Source: Bacteroides cellulosilyticus DSM 14838 (GTDB lineage Bacteria; Bacteroidota; Bacteroidia; Bacteroidales; Bacteroidaceae). From it: a DNA stretch of 64,000 nt. Position numbers and translations under genes: made by a program. This document shows, piece after piece, positions 39,293 to 48,315 of this stretch. The notes below the pieces were generated by a model that was not told the DNA's origin, made no database searches, and saw only the letters and a program-made list of their open reading frames with translations. How positions within the stretch are numbered: the first letter of the stretch is position 1; each line of letters begins with the position of its first letter. The stretch spans positions 340,926 to 404,925 of the forward strand of contig NZ_EQ973490.1 of the NCBI RefSeq assembly GCF_000158035.1, read 5' to 3'.

Positions 39293-42046
39293 ATGAAACG
39301 ATTTATAGCAGGGCTGTTGATGAGTGGATTAATGATTCCACAGTTGGGGGCGATCGTCCCTCCATCTTGTTTCAATGATAGTCATGATATAACTTCATTA
39401 ACATCCTGGGGACCTTATTCAAAGCGTTATGCAGGAATTTCGCATATACCTGACATAAAGAAAGGAATACGCTTTGACTTTTCTGTAATGCCCGGTTATT
39501 ACCGAAACCGGCAGTTGGTTCCGCATGTCCTTTTTGAATCGTCCTATTATCCATGGAATATAAATCCTTCCATGAATCGCATCACCTATCGCTATGAGTT
39601 GGAGTGGAAAGACCGGGTATTTACAGATGTTACTTATTATATATTGGATGAAAGCAGCACACTGGTAGGTATACGTTGTGTAAACAATACGGAGACTTAT
39701 CAAAATCTGGCCCTGAATCAAATGGCCTATATCGATTATCCGGAAGCACACCCACAGGTGAAAGCTTCAGGAGCTTCTCGTTTGCAATGGTATAGTGCGA
39801 TAGATTATACAGAGAATGAACCTGCTTTTAAAACTCCTCAGTATGGACTGGTGTATGACGGGTGGTACAGAAATGAAGAACGTAGCAGTTTTTCACTGGA
39901 TGGGTCCGTTTTGGGAAAAGGATTTGGAAAAGACGCGGGCGATCGGGTAAGCTACCGGATAGATATACCTTCAGGTATGGAAGATGGGGCTATAGGATTC
40001 AGATATAAAGTTGAAAAAGGGAAAACTGCAACTTTACGCTTGAAAGGACTGACTGATGAAGTGGTAAAATTCACCGGAACCGGAGATTTTACAATTCTCC
40101 CGATCTCCTATTATGGCAGAAAGAGTGGTGAATACATTCTGGAACTTATTTCCGAAGGAACTGCCGAGATTTGTTTGGACGGATTCTTTATCGGGACTGC
40201 TGAAGATATGGGCAAACTGAAGTTCACCCCCACCGCAATACCTTTTACACCAATAATTGAAGTGGGAAACGAGAAGCAGGATTTCATATTAAAATATGAA
40301 GATTGTGAGAATTTCTATGGAGTAGCCTGGAATTATAAAGAATCGTTTATCCGGGAAGTGCTGAATAGTGAGTTAGAGTCATTTTTCCGAAAGAAAACAC
40401 ACGATCATTTAGCCAGAAAACTGATTGGTGACAAACAATGGCACTATACAAATGCTTTTTTGCGACCGGTAGTATTAGCTCCTCATTCAGAACAAACACT
40501 GTATATGTTGGTATGTACCGGCAGCCGTGAGAAAGTCAGACAAGATTTAGAGCTTTTTCATTCCACTCCTGAAAAGTTTGTTTCTCTAGCTCAGTCTCAG
40601 CAACCGGTAAAACCAGAGGAAGCCCTGCTACCCGGAGGAAAGAAGTATAGTTTTGGGCATCAGTTATTGCAGGCCGCATTACTTTCCAATGTTGTTTATC
40701 CGGTTTACACTCAGAAAGAATATATCCGGCATTTTACACCCGGGAAGAATTGGAATAGCCTCTATACATGGGACCTTGGCTTCATCGCTTTAGGCATGAT
40801 TGATGTGGATATAACGAAAGCCTTCGAATGTATCAGAGCTTATACTACACCGGTGGGAAGTGAATCTGCTTTTATTCATCATGGTACTCCGTTGCCTATC
40901 CAGATGTATGCTTACTATGATTTGTGGAACAATAGCCAATCGCGTGAAGTACTGAAGTTTCTCTATCCGAGGCTGAAACAATACTTTGATTTTATGTTAG
41001 GAAACAACCCGAACTCTACTACGCGCATGAAAGGCTCCGGTCTGCTCCGAACCTGGGATTATTTTTATAATTCCGGAGGCTGGGACGACTATCCACCGCA
41101 GCAGGCACTACGCAGTGATAAGAGTCAATATCCGTTTGTAACCCCTGTAGTAACTTCAGCGTATTATCTTCGTGCCGCCAAAATTTTGCGTTTGGCTGCT
41201 AAAGAGATGGGATTGAAAGAGGATATAAAGAGCTACGACCGGATTATCAAGAATCTTTCTAAAGCACTGCAAACCTACGCCTGGGATGAAGAGAGTGGTT
41301 ATTTCGGATATGTGACTCATGATGCATCCGGAGATGCCAAAGCAATTTTCCGATACAAGGATCAGTCCAACTTCAATAAGGGATTAGACGGAGTAACCCC
41401 GCTGGCAGCAGGTATTTGTACACCTGAGCAAGTAGACAGGTTGGTGGGACATTTGTTTTCACCGAAAGAATTGTGGACATCTTCCGGTCTTTCAACTGTC
41501 GATCAATCGGCCCCTTATTATCAGGCAGACGGATATTGGAACGGAGCAGTCTGGTTTCCCCATCAATGGGTTATATGGAAAGCTCTTTTAGACATAGGAA
41601 AAGGTGAACAAGCCTATCAGATAGCACAAACCGCCTTAGACAAATGGGAACAAGAGTGCCAGGAAAGTTATTACACTTTCGAACACTTTATAATTTCCTC
41701 AGGAAGAGGAGCTGGATGGCATCAATTTTCCGGCCTTTCTTCTCCGATACTAAATTGGTTTGCTGCTTATTATAAGCCCGGCAAGGTGTCAACCGGCTTT
41801 GAAATATGGATTGCCGAGAATCATTTTAATACAGATTGTTCTCAGTATCGCGCCAAGATTTCTTTTGACGATTCTACACTGCCTCATGAGCGTTGTATGA
41901 TTGTATGTATGAATCCGGATCATACGTATGAAGTACAATTCAATGGCAGACCGGTTAAAAGTAAGTCTTATCATACCGGAGTGGTGGAAATCACCCTCCC
42001 GAATAGCAATAAAACAGGAGTACTTACCATCAGTGCTCTTAAATGA
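39293..42046 (+). CDS. GH63/MGH1-like (alpha/alpha)6-barrel glycosidase candidate
   Basis: Large secreted protein, 917 residues, signal peptide about 1-20 (ends LGAI). The N-terminal 370 residues are beta-rich and resemble the beta-sandwich of GH63-like enzymes. The C-terminal half has the helical (alpha/alpha)6 words typical of GH63/mannosylglycerate-hydrolase-like enzymes: NSLYTWDLGFIALGM, LLRTWDYFYNSGGWDDYPPQ, QADGYWNGAVWFPHQWVIWK and YYTFEHFIISSGRG. By analogy the Asp pair in GGWDDYPP and the Glu in YTFEHF are candidate acid and base. I do not recognise a characterised enzyme. It sits between GH28 and SusC in one operon and overlaps the longest SusC frame by 4 bases (ATGA). Alternative: another helical-barrel family such as GH37-like. 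Confidence 0.62.
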   Translation: MKRFIAGLLMSGLMIPQLGAIVPPSCFNDSHDITSLTSWGPYSKRYAGISHIPDIKKGIRFDFSVMPGYYRNRQLVPHVLFESSYYPWNINPSMNRITYRYELEWKDRVFTDVTYYILDESSTLVGIRCVNNTETYQNLALNQMAYIDYPEAHPQVKASGASRLQWYSAIDYTENEPAFKTPQYGLVYDGWYRNEERSSFSLDGSVLGKGFGKDAGDRVSYRIDIPSGMEDGAIGFRYKVEKGKTATLRLKGLTDEVVKFTGTGDFTILPISYYGRKSGEYILELISEGTAEICLDGFFIGTAEDMGKLKFTPTAIPFTPIIEVGNEKQDFILKYEDCENFYGVAWNYKESFIREVLNSELESFFRKKTHDHLARKLIGDKQWHYTNAFLRPVVLAPHSEQTLYMLVCTGSREKVRQDLELFHSTPEKFVSLAQSQQPVKPEEALLPGGKKYSFGHQLLQAALLSNVVYPVYTQKEYIRHFTPGKNWNSLYTWDLGFIALGMIDVDITKAFECIRAYTTPVGSESAFIHHGTPLPIQMYAYYDLWNNSQSREVLKFLYPRLKQYFDFMLGNNPNSTTRMKGSGLLRTWDYFYNSGGWDDYPPQQALRSDKSQYPFVTPVVTSAYYLRAAKILRLAAKEMGLKEDIKSYDRIIKNLSKALQTYAWDEESGYFGYVTHDASGDAKAIFRYKDQSNFNKGLDGVTPLAAGICTPEQVDRLVGHLFSPKELWTSSGLSTVDQSAPYYQADGYWNGAVWFPHQWVIWKALLDIGKGEQAYQIAQTALDKWEQECQESYYTFEHFIISSGRGAGWHQFSGLSSPILNWFAAYYKPGKVSTGFEIWIAENHFNTDCSQYRAKISFDDSTLPHERCMIVCMNPDHTYEVQFNGRPVKSKSYHTGVVEITLPNSNKTGVLTISALK

Positions 42047-42084
42047 TATCGATGTTAATTTTTAATTTTATGGAGACACAACCT

Positions 42085-45000
42085 ATGAAAAGTAAAAAAA
42101 TCATTTTAATTCGTAGCCTGTTTACAGTCCTTTTCTGCCTGTCGGCAGTGATGCTGTTTGGTCAGCAAAATAATACAAAACAACCGAGGGCAAAACAGAC
42201 AGCACAAGTTGGAGGACAACATACCGGTCAGAAAATAGTGACAGGTATTGTCCGTGATGACAATGGAGATCCTTTGATTGGTGTGAATGTACAAGCGGTT
42301 GGTACACAAACGGGTGTCATAACCGATGTAAACGGAAAATATTCAATACAGGTATCTGCCGGTGCAAAACTGTCTTTTTCTTATATTGGATTCCAGACAC
42401 AGACTCTGTCTGTCGATACGGGTTCGGTACTCAACGTAAAAATGTCCGAAGACGCTCAATCCTTGGAAGAAGTAGTAGTCATCGGTTATGGTCAGGTGAC
42501 TAAAAAAGATGCAACCGGAGCAGTGGCAACCCTGAAAGCCGGAAACATGAACAAAGGTGCAATCACCACTCCTCAGGATATGCTGACAGGAAAAGTGCCG
42601 GGTTTGCTGATTGTTCCGGGCGATGGGCAACCGGGGTCCGGTACCACCATCCGCATCCGTAACGGCTCCTCTCTATCTGCCAGCAATTCTCCTTTGATAG
42701 TGATTGACGGAGTTACTACATCTGATGATGCCGGAGTGGGTATGTCGAACGTACTGGGAGCATTAAATCCCGAGGATATAGAATCATTCAGTGTTTTAAA
42801 AGATGCTTCCGCAACAGCCATCTATGGTTCCAGAGCTTCTAATGGGGTCATTATCATCACTACGAAAAAAGGAGGAAGCAAGGCACTGAAAGTGGAATAC
42901 AGCAGCACATACAACGCCAACGTAAATTCGGGTAAAGTACCGGTCCTTGATGCCGATGAGTTCCGTGCCTATATTGACGAGTATTATCCGGAAAACACGT
43001 TATCCGGGGCAGCAGTTCACAAAGCCATCAATTATACCTATCCGGATGGTACAATAGGATATTATAATACAGACTGGCAAAAGGAAATCTACCGGATAGG
43101 TCTGTCTACCGACCAGAATATAGGAATATCCGGAGGAGGTGATAAATATCCTTTCCGCGTATCTCTCGGATATACTGATCAGAATGGTACCTTGAAAGGT
43201 TCCAATTTCCAGCGCTTTACCCAGGCAGTCACATTTACTCCTAAATTCTTCGATAAGCATTTAAGTGTGAGTATCAATCTAAAAGCTACGGAGAATAAGA
43301 ATAAATATGTATCTACCGGAGCCATCAACGCTGCCGCAGCATTTGATCCTACAAAGCCGGTACACTTTTATAATGCCGACGGCTCGATTGATTACAATAA
43401 ATATAACGGTTATTTTCAATGGCTGAATCCGGATGGTTCTATCAATCGTAATGGCTCGGAGAATCCTGTATCACGACTCAGTGGTTACTGGGATGAGACC
43501 CAAGTATTCCGTTCTTTCGGTAATATGCAGCTTGATTATTCCTTTCATTTTTTACCGGAATTACGTGCCAACCTGAACTTGGGATATGATTACACGAAAA
43601 ATGATGGTGATAAAGGTAATTATCCCGGATCGTACAGTTCGTATACAGATGCCATCTTACCTCCGGGACAAGGAAGGTATACCGATTCTAAATCGACCCG
43701 CGAGAACTATCTCTTGGATTTCTATTTGAATTACGTAAAAGATATAAAGGCAATTCGCAGTAAGATTGATGTCATGGCCGGTTATTCATGGCAACATTTT
43801 AAAAGAGATGATCAGAGTCAGACCTACTCCAATCCGTTAGAAAATTATGAATCGGTATTTATTTCGGAAAGTGCAGCTCCTAAAGAATATTATTTGATTT
43901 CACTTTTTGGACGTTTGAATTATACATTTATGGACAAGTATCTGATTACTTTCACATTGCGTGATGACGGAACTTCCCGTTTCTCTCCTTCTAACCGTTG
44001 GGGCCTCTTCCCTTCTGTAGCTTTAGCGTGGAGAATGTCCGATGAAGCTTTTTTCAAGAAATTCGATAAGCTGAGTAACTTAAAGCTACGCGCCAGTTAT
44101 GGTGTGACGGGACAGCAAAATATTGGTTCAGATTACTATCCTTACATTGCAACCTATAATTTGTCAACCATCACTTCTACTTCACAATATCAGATCGGAG
44201 ATAAATTCTATCAGATATTGAAACCGGAAGCTTATAATGAAAACATCAAGTGGGAGTCTACCGCCACCTGGAATGTGGCATTGGATTGGGGATTCTTTAA
44301 TAACCGTTTATCGGGGAGTGTCGACTTGTTCTACAAAGAGACCTCCGATCTATTAAACTCCATTCCCATTCCCGCCGGTTCTAATTTTACGAATAAGATG
44401 ACCGCCAATATCGGTAATTTGGAGAATAAGGGTGTTGAAATCAACATCAATGCCACTCCTATCGTTACAAAAGACTTTTCTTGGGATATCGGTGTAAACG
44501 CTACCTGGAGCAAATCGAAAATCACGAAACTGACCGCCATCTTCAATCCGGACTACGTGGGAGTGCCCACCGGAGGTATCAGCATGGGAACGGGTAATAA
44601 CATCCAGATACATAGTGTAGGGTATGCTCCTAATACATTCTATGTATATGAACAGGTATACGACGAATATGGTAATCCGGTTCAAGATGCATTTATCGAC
44701 CAGAATAAGGATGGCATCATCGATGACAAAGACCTCGTACTTAAACACAAATCGCGCCCGGATGTATTCTTCGGATTCAATATGTTATTCCGTTATAAGA
44801 ATTGGGACTTCGGTTTTAATGCACATGGAAGTATTGGGAACTGGGTATTCAACGATTACAATTCCGCACGCTGTTCAGCCGACTATACATTCAGCAACGG
44901 CCAAACAGTACGCAATATACCTGAATTTGTTGTGAAAACTTCAAAGTTCCGCAATCCCATTACCGTCACTCAGGCAAAGAGTGATTTATTCCTGGAAAAT

Positions 45001-45213
45001 GCATCTTTCCTGAAGGTGGATAATATCACCCTGGGCTATTCTTTCAAAAAACTATTTAATAGTAAACTTGGAGGACGTGTCTCATTCACTGCCCAAAATC
45101 CATTTGTTATCACAAAATACTCTGGATTAGATCCGGAGGTAAGTAGTGGTATTGACAATAATGCATGGCCACGCCCTCGTATCTTTGTATTAGGTTTGAA
45201 TCTTAACTACTAA
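42085..45213 (+). CDS. SusC/RagA-family TonB-dependent transporter
   Basis: Outer-membrane importer of locus 2, 1042 residues from the start at 42085 (MKSKKIILIRSLFTVLFC, signal to about FGQQ). A GGAG lies about 10 bases before this ATG; ATGs at 42070 and 42043 (the latter overlapping the previous stop as ATGA) are alternatives. An unusual Gln/Lys-rich linker (NNTKQPRAKQTAQVGGQH) separates the signal from the carboxypeptidase-D-like domain VTGIVRDDNGDPLIGVNV. Plug motifs are DEVVVIGYG-like EEVVVIGYGQVTKKDATGAV and DASATAIYGSRASNGV; the barrel ends in IFVLGLNLNY. It pairs with the SusD 13 bases downstream. Confidence 0.95.
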   Translation: MKSKKIILIRSLFTVLFCLSAVMLFGQQNNTKQPRAKQTAQVGGQHTGQKIVTGIVRDDNGDPLIGVNVQAVGTQTGVITDVNGKYSIQVSAGAKLSFSYIGFQTQTLSVDTGSVLNVKMSEDAQSLEEVVVIGYGQVTKKDATGAVATLKAGNMNKGAITTPQDMLTGKVPGLLIVPGDGQPGSGTTIRIRNGSSLSASNSPLIVIDGVTTSDDAGVGMSNVLGALNPEDIESFSVLKDASATAIYGSRASNGVIIITTKKGGSKALKVEYSSTYNANVNSGKVPVLDADEFRAYIDEYYPENTLSGAAVHKAINYTYPDGTIGYYNTDWQKEIYRIGLSTDQNIGISGGGDKYPFRVSLGYTDQNGTLKGSNFQRFTQAVTFTPKFFDKHLSVSINLKATENKNKYVSTGAINAAAAFDPTKPVHFYNADGSIDYNKYNGYFQWLNPDGSINRNGSENPVSRLSGYWDETQVFRSFGNMQLDYSFHFLPELRANLNLGYDYTKNDGDKGNYPGSYSSYTDAILPPGQGRYTDSKSTRENYLLDFYLNYVKDIKAIRSKIDVMAGYSWQHFKRDDQSQTYSNPLENYESVFISESAAPKEYYLISLFGRLNYTFMDKYLITFTLRDDGTSRFSPSNRWGLFPSVALAWRMSDEAFFKKFDKLSNLKLRASYGVTGQQNIGSDYYPYIATYNLSTITSTSQYQIGDKFYQILKPEAYNENIKWESTATWNVALDWGFFNNRLSGSVDLFYKETSDLLNSIPIPAGSNFTNKMTANIGNLENKGVEININATPIVTKDFSWDIGVNATWSKSKITKLTAIFNPDYVGVPTGGISMGTGNNIQIHSVGYAPNTFYVYEQVYDEYGNPVQDAFIDQNKDGIIDDKDLVLKHKSRPDVFFGFNMLFRYKNWDFGFNAHGSIGNWVFNDYNSARCSADYTFSNGQTVRNIPEFVVKTSKFRNPITVTQAKSDLFLENASFLKVDNITLGYSFKKLFNSKLGGRVSFTAQNPFVITKYSGLDPEVSSGIDNNAWPRPRIFVLGLNLNY

Positions 45214-45226
45214 AAAATGATCTGTT

Positions 45227-46960
45227 ATGAAACTAAAATATATTTTACTATCAATACTGTTCCCGGCAATGACGATTCTATTTGCGTCTTGCTTCGATGA
45301 CCTGAACACTACCCCGCTTGATCCTAAGTTGTATACGGCAGATAAAGCGTATTCTACCCCTGAAAGTTACATGCAGGGATTAGCCAAATTGTATGCAGCA
45401 CTTGGCCTCTCCGGACAAAGCGGACCAGCCAGTGCGGAAATTGCTGATGTGGATGCCGGAACCTCTCCATTCTTACGTACATTCTGGTACATGCAGGAGT
45501 TCACTACAGACGAGGTGACATTCACTCAGTCCGACCCGGGATGTCCCGAACTCTCTTACAATACATACAGCACCTTGAACAATCCGATAATTTCAGGTCT
45601 CTATTATCGCCTCTTGTTCACTATTACCATGTGCAATGATTATCTGAAACAAACCACAGACGAGCGTTTGAATGACCGTGGAGTAGATGATGCTCTCAGA
45701 GCTAACATACAGTATTATCGTTCCGAAACCCGTTTTCTCCGTGCTTTGATGTATTATCACGCTATGGATATGTTTGGGAATACTCCTTTCATTACAGAAA
45801 ACGATCCAATCGGTACTTATTTGCCTCCACAACGTTCACGTGCCGAACTCTACAGTTTCATTGAGAGCGAACTTCTGGAATTATCAGACGATCCGCATAT
45901 GACCGAACCGAGACAGAATGAGTATGGGCGTGCCGACAAGGCAGCTGTCTGGATGTTGCTGTCACGCTTATATTTGAATGCAGAAGTGTATATTCAGACA
46001 CCTAAATATGATGAGTGCATGAAATATGCCCGCAACGTGATCAGTGCAGGATATGATTTATGTCCCAACTATGCAGAACTTTTCATGGCTGACAACGGTG
46101 AAAATACAGATGCACGTAAAGAGATGATTTTCACGATCAACTTTGACGGACGCTGGACTCAGTCTTATGCAACACAATTCCTGGTAGCAGGTTCACGAGG
46201 TCCCAACGATCCTAACTTTACCCAAACGAGTGGTATCTCAAAGAGTTTCAAAGGTTCTCGCGCTACATTGACTTTCGTCCGTCACTTCTACCCGGGAATT
46301 GATGATTTCCTCGGAACAATGGATGAGGTGGTTGATGACGGAAACGGATCATTGGGAAAGTATGTAAACACCTTAGATAACCGGGCTATTTTCTTTACCC
46401 CGACTTGCCATTTGCCTATGTCCAAAAATGCCGGTTCGAGCACCTTCATTTATGGCTGGCCTTCCTATAAATGGACCAACCTGACACGTGAAGGCATACC
46501 GCCCTCATATACGGATGAAAATGGGAATGTGATTTCTTTGACTGAATATCCAAGTCTGGACTATCCCTTGATGCGCCTTGCCGAAGCCTATCTGAACTAC
46601 GCTGAAGCTGCGGTGAGAAAATCCGGAGGAACATGTACGGATGCATTGGCTCTGGAAAAGCTCAACGAACTGAGGCATCGCGCAAAAATACAGGCCGAAG
46701 ATCTGAGCTCTTTCACTCTCGATTATATTTTCGGTGAGCGTTCCCGCGAGCTTTATTGGGAAGCATTCCGCCGCACAGACCTAATCCGCTTTGGTAAATA
46801 TTCCGGGAATGATTATACATGGGAATTCAAGAATGGAACTTTCCCCGGTTCTGCCGTTCCCAAATATAGAGAACTGTTCCCTATACCCGCTTCAGATATA
46901 GGCGCCAATCCTAATCTGACTCAGAATCCGGGCTATGACAATGCCGTTTCCAATCAATAA
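45227..46960 (+). CDS. SusD/RagB-family surface glycan-binding lipoprotein
   Basis: Partner of the preceding SusC, 577 residues. The signal MKLKYILLSILFPAMTILFASC has lipid Cys 22, followed by FDDLNTTPLDP, a typical SusD start. TPR-like helices include YYRSETRFLRALMYYHAMDM and the motif GNTPF; the C-terminal part contains LDYPLMRLAEAYLNYAEAAV and IFGERSRELYWEAFRRTDLIR, the classical SusD C-terminal block. It lies 13 bases after SusC and 20 before the SusE-like gene. The presence of a SusE partner resembles starch-type loci. Confidence 0.96.
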   Translation: MKLKYILLSILFPAMTILFASCFDDLNTTPLDPKLYTADKAYSTPESYMQGLAKLYAALGLSGQSGPASAEIADVDAGTSPFLRTFWYMQEFTTDEVTFTQSDPGCPELSYNTYSTLNNPIISGLYYRLLFTITMCNDYLKQTTDERLNDRGVDDALRANIQYYRSETRFLRALMYYHAMDMFGNTPFITENDPIGTYLPPQRSRAELYSFIESELLELSDDPHMTEPRQNEYGRADKAAVWMLLSRLYLNAEVYIQTPKYDECMKYARNVISAGYDLCPNYAELFMADNGENTDARKEMIFTINFDGRWTQSYATQFLVAGSRGPNDPNFTQTSGISKSFKGSRATLTFVRHFYPGIDDFLGTMDEVVDDGNGSLGKYVNTLDNRAIFFTPTCHLPMSKNAGSSTFIYGWPSYKWTNLTREGIPPSYTDENGNVISLTEYPSLDYPLMRLAEAYLNYAEAAVRKSGGTCTDALALEKLNELRHRAKIQAEDLSSFTLDYIFGERSRELYWEAFRRTDLIRFGKYSGNDYTWEFKNGTFPGSAVPKYRELFPIPASDIGANPNLTQNPGYDNAVSNQ

Positions 46961-46980
46961 CCTCTTTAAGAAGATTAAAT

Positions 46981-48213
46981 ATGAAAAAGTTAGTTTATTC
47001 AATAGTTAGCATAATTTCTCTTCTTTGCCTGGCGTCTTGCGCACAAGATGAGAAACTGATACTGGACCCTGATAATTTTGTTGCCAGTTCCTGGAAACAG
47101 ACCTTTGACGATGTGTTTGTTCTGGATAAGAATGCTGCCGAGACAGACTTGGCCGTCATTGAGTGGACCCCTGCCCAATTTGGCTACGATGCTATTATTT
47201 CCTACGCCATTCAGCTGGCTGTAAAAAAGGAAGGAGTAGATGTAAATGATCTGACATACACAACGTTTGCAATTACCAATGAAAACAAATATACGGTGAA
47301 AGTAAAGGATCTGAATGCCGCCTTATTGTCGGCCGGAGCCATCAAACGCCGACCTACAGACATTGTAATGCGCGTTGAAGCCACTATCAGCACAGCCTAT
47401 GCATCATTGACATCCTCCATATCCGAATTCAATGTGACTACGTTTTCCAGTGATCCCGACTTGCTTTATGTAATAGGTGATTATACCGACTTTACAACAA
47501 ATAATGCAGAAGTATTATATTCTCCCGGCTGGAATGGAGAGTATGAAGGATATGTATATTTACCCAAATTAGACCAAGGTATAAAATTGGTTGAAGAACT
47601 GGCACCGGAAGTTGAATGGGGAGCACCGGCTTCATTCACTCCGGGTACAAGCCTTGCTCTGCAGGCAGGAGGAAACGTTATTGCTCCGGGTTCTTTTGCA
47701 CCGGGTTCCAATAAAGAGGAAATACTCGATGGAGCGGGATTTTATAAAATGGTAGTTAAAATCACGGAGAACGCAAAGACCATGACACTTTACAAATTCT
47801 ATAAAGAGTTTTTCGTGTGCGGACAGCGTAATATGAGTTATCCTCAATGGGCAAATTCCATGTCAGCTCAAAATCCTGAAGAAGGAACAGGAGCTGTTCT
47901 GACATACGATCCAGAAGGAAAAGTATGGACTGCCAAGCATGTGTATGTTCCGGAATATCAGACAGACGGAAGTGGTGTACCCAATACCTCTAAGTTTGAA
48001 TTCAAATTCAGAGCGAATGCAGTGGGCAAAACCTGGGCAAATGCTGCCAATATGGGAGCTACCGACAATAAGGTGGAAAAGGGTAATCAATCGGGTATCA
48101 TATCCGGCACAAAGAATATTCCATTTCTTGCAGCAGAAGGATATTATGACTTCAATGTGTATTTGCAGGAATATCCTTTCCGGTATGAACTGGTCCCCAG
48201 TGCTGATGAGTAG
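46981..48213 (+). CDS. SusE/SusF-like surface glycan-binding lipoprotein
   Basis: A 410-residue lipoprotein: MKKLVYSIVSIISLLCLASC with lipid Cys 20. The N-terminal SusE-type domain (EWTPAQFGYDAIISYAIQLAVK, KVKDLNAALLSAGAI) is an immunoglobulin-like spacer. It is followed by two repeated carbohydrate-binding-like modules, beginning LLYVIGDYTDF and KFYKEFFVCGQ, as in SusE/SusF proteins that bind starch without hydrolysing it. The aromatic residues that bind glucan in true SusE cannot be assigned confidently. It closes the operon: a strong terminator begins about 29 bases after the stop. Its presence beside GH28 genes is unusual and hints at an alpha-glucan-like component. Confidence 0.85.
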   Translation: MKKLVYSIVSIISLLCLASCAQDEKLILDPDNFVASSWKQTFDDVFVLDKNAAETDLAVIEWTPAQFGYDAIISYAIQLAVKKEGVDVNDLTYTTFAITNENKYTVKVKDLNAALLSAGAIKRRPTDIVMRVEATISTAYASLTSSISEFNVTTFSSDPDLLYVIGDYTDFTTNNAEVLYSPGWNGEYEGYVYLPKLDQGIKLVEELAPEVEWGAPASFTPGTSLALQAGGNVIAPGSFAPGSNKEEILDGAGFYKMVVKITENAKTMTLYKFYKEFFVCGQRNMSYPQWANSMSAQNPEEGTGAVLTYDPEGKVWTAKHVYVPEYQTDGSGVPNTSKFEFKFRANAVGKTWANAANMGATDNKVEKGNQSGIISGTKNIPFLAAEGYYDFNVYLQEYPFRYELVPSADE

Positions 48214-48241
48214 TTTTCAGGTTAATTGAGTGATTAGAATC

Positions 48242-48280
48242 GGGCTGTATCGTATATTTCCGATACAGCCCATTCTTTTA
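48242..48280 (+). terminator. strong hairpin terminator or attenuator between SusE-like and GH13 genes
   Basis: A perfect 11-bp stem (GGGCTGTATCG 48242-48252, CGATACAGCCC 48261-48271) with an 8-base loop, followed by ATTCTTTTA. The GH13 ATG is 45 bases downstream and has no obvious -7 box of its own, so expression of GH13 probably depends on read-through. Confidence 0.85.
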
Positions 48281-48315
48281 TAATACTGACATTGAAACAA
48301 TTAAAAATTATCCTT

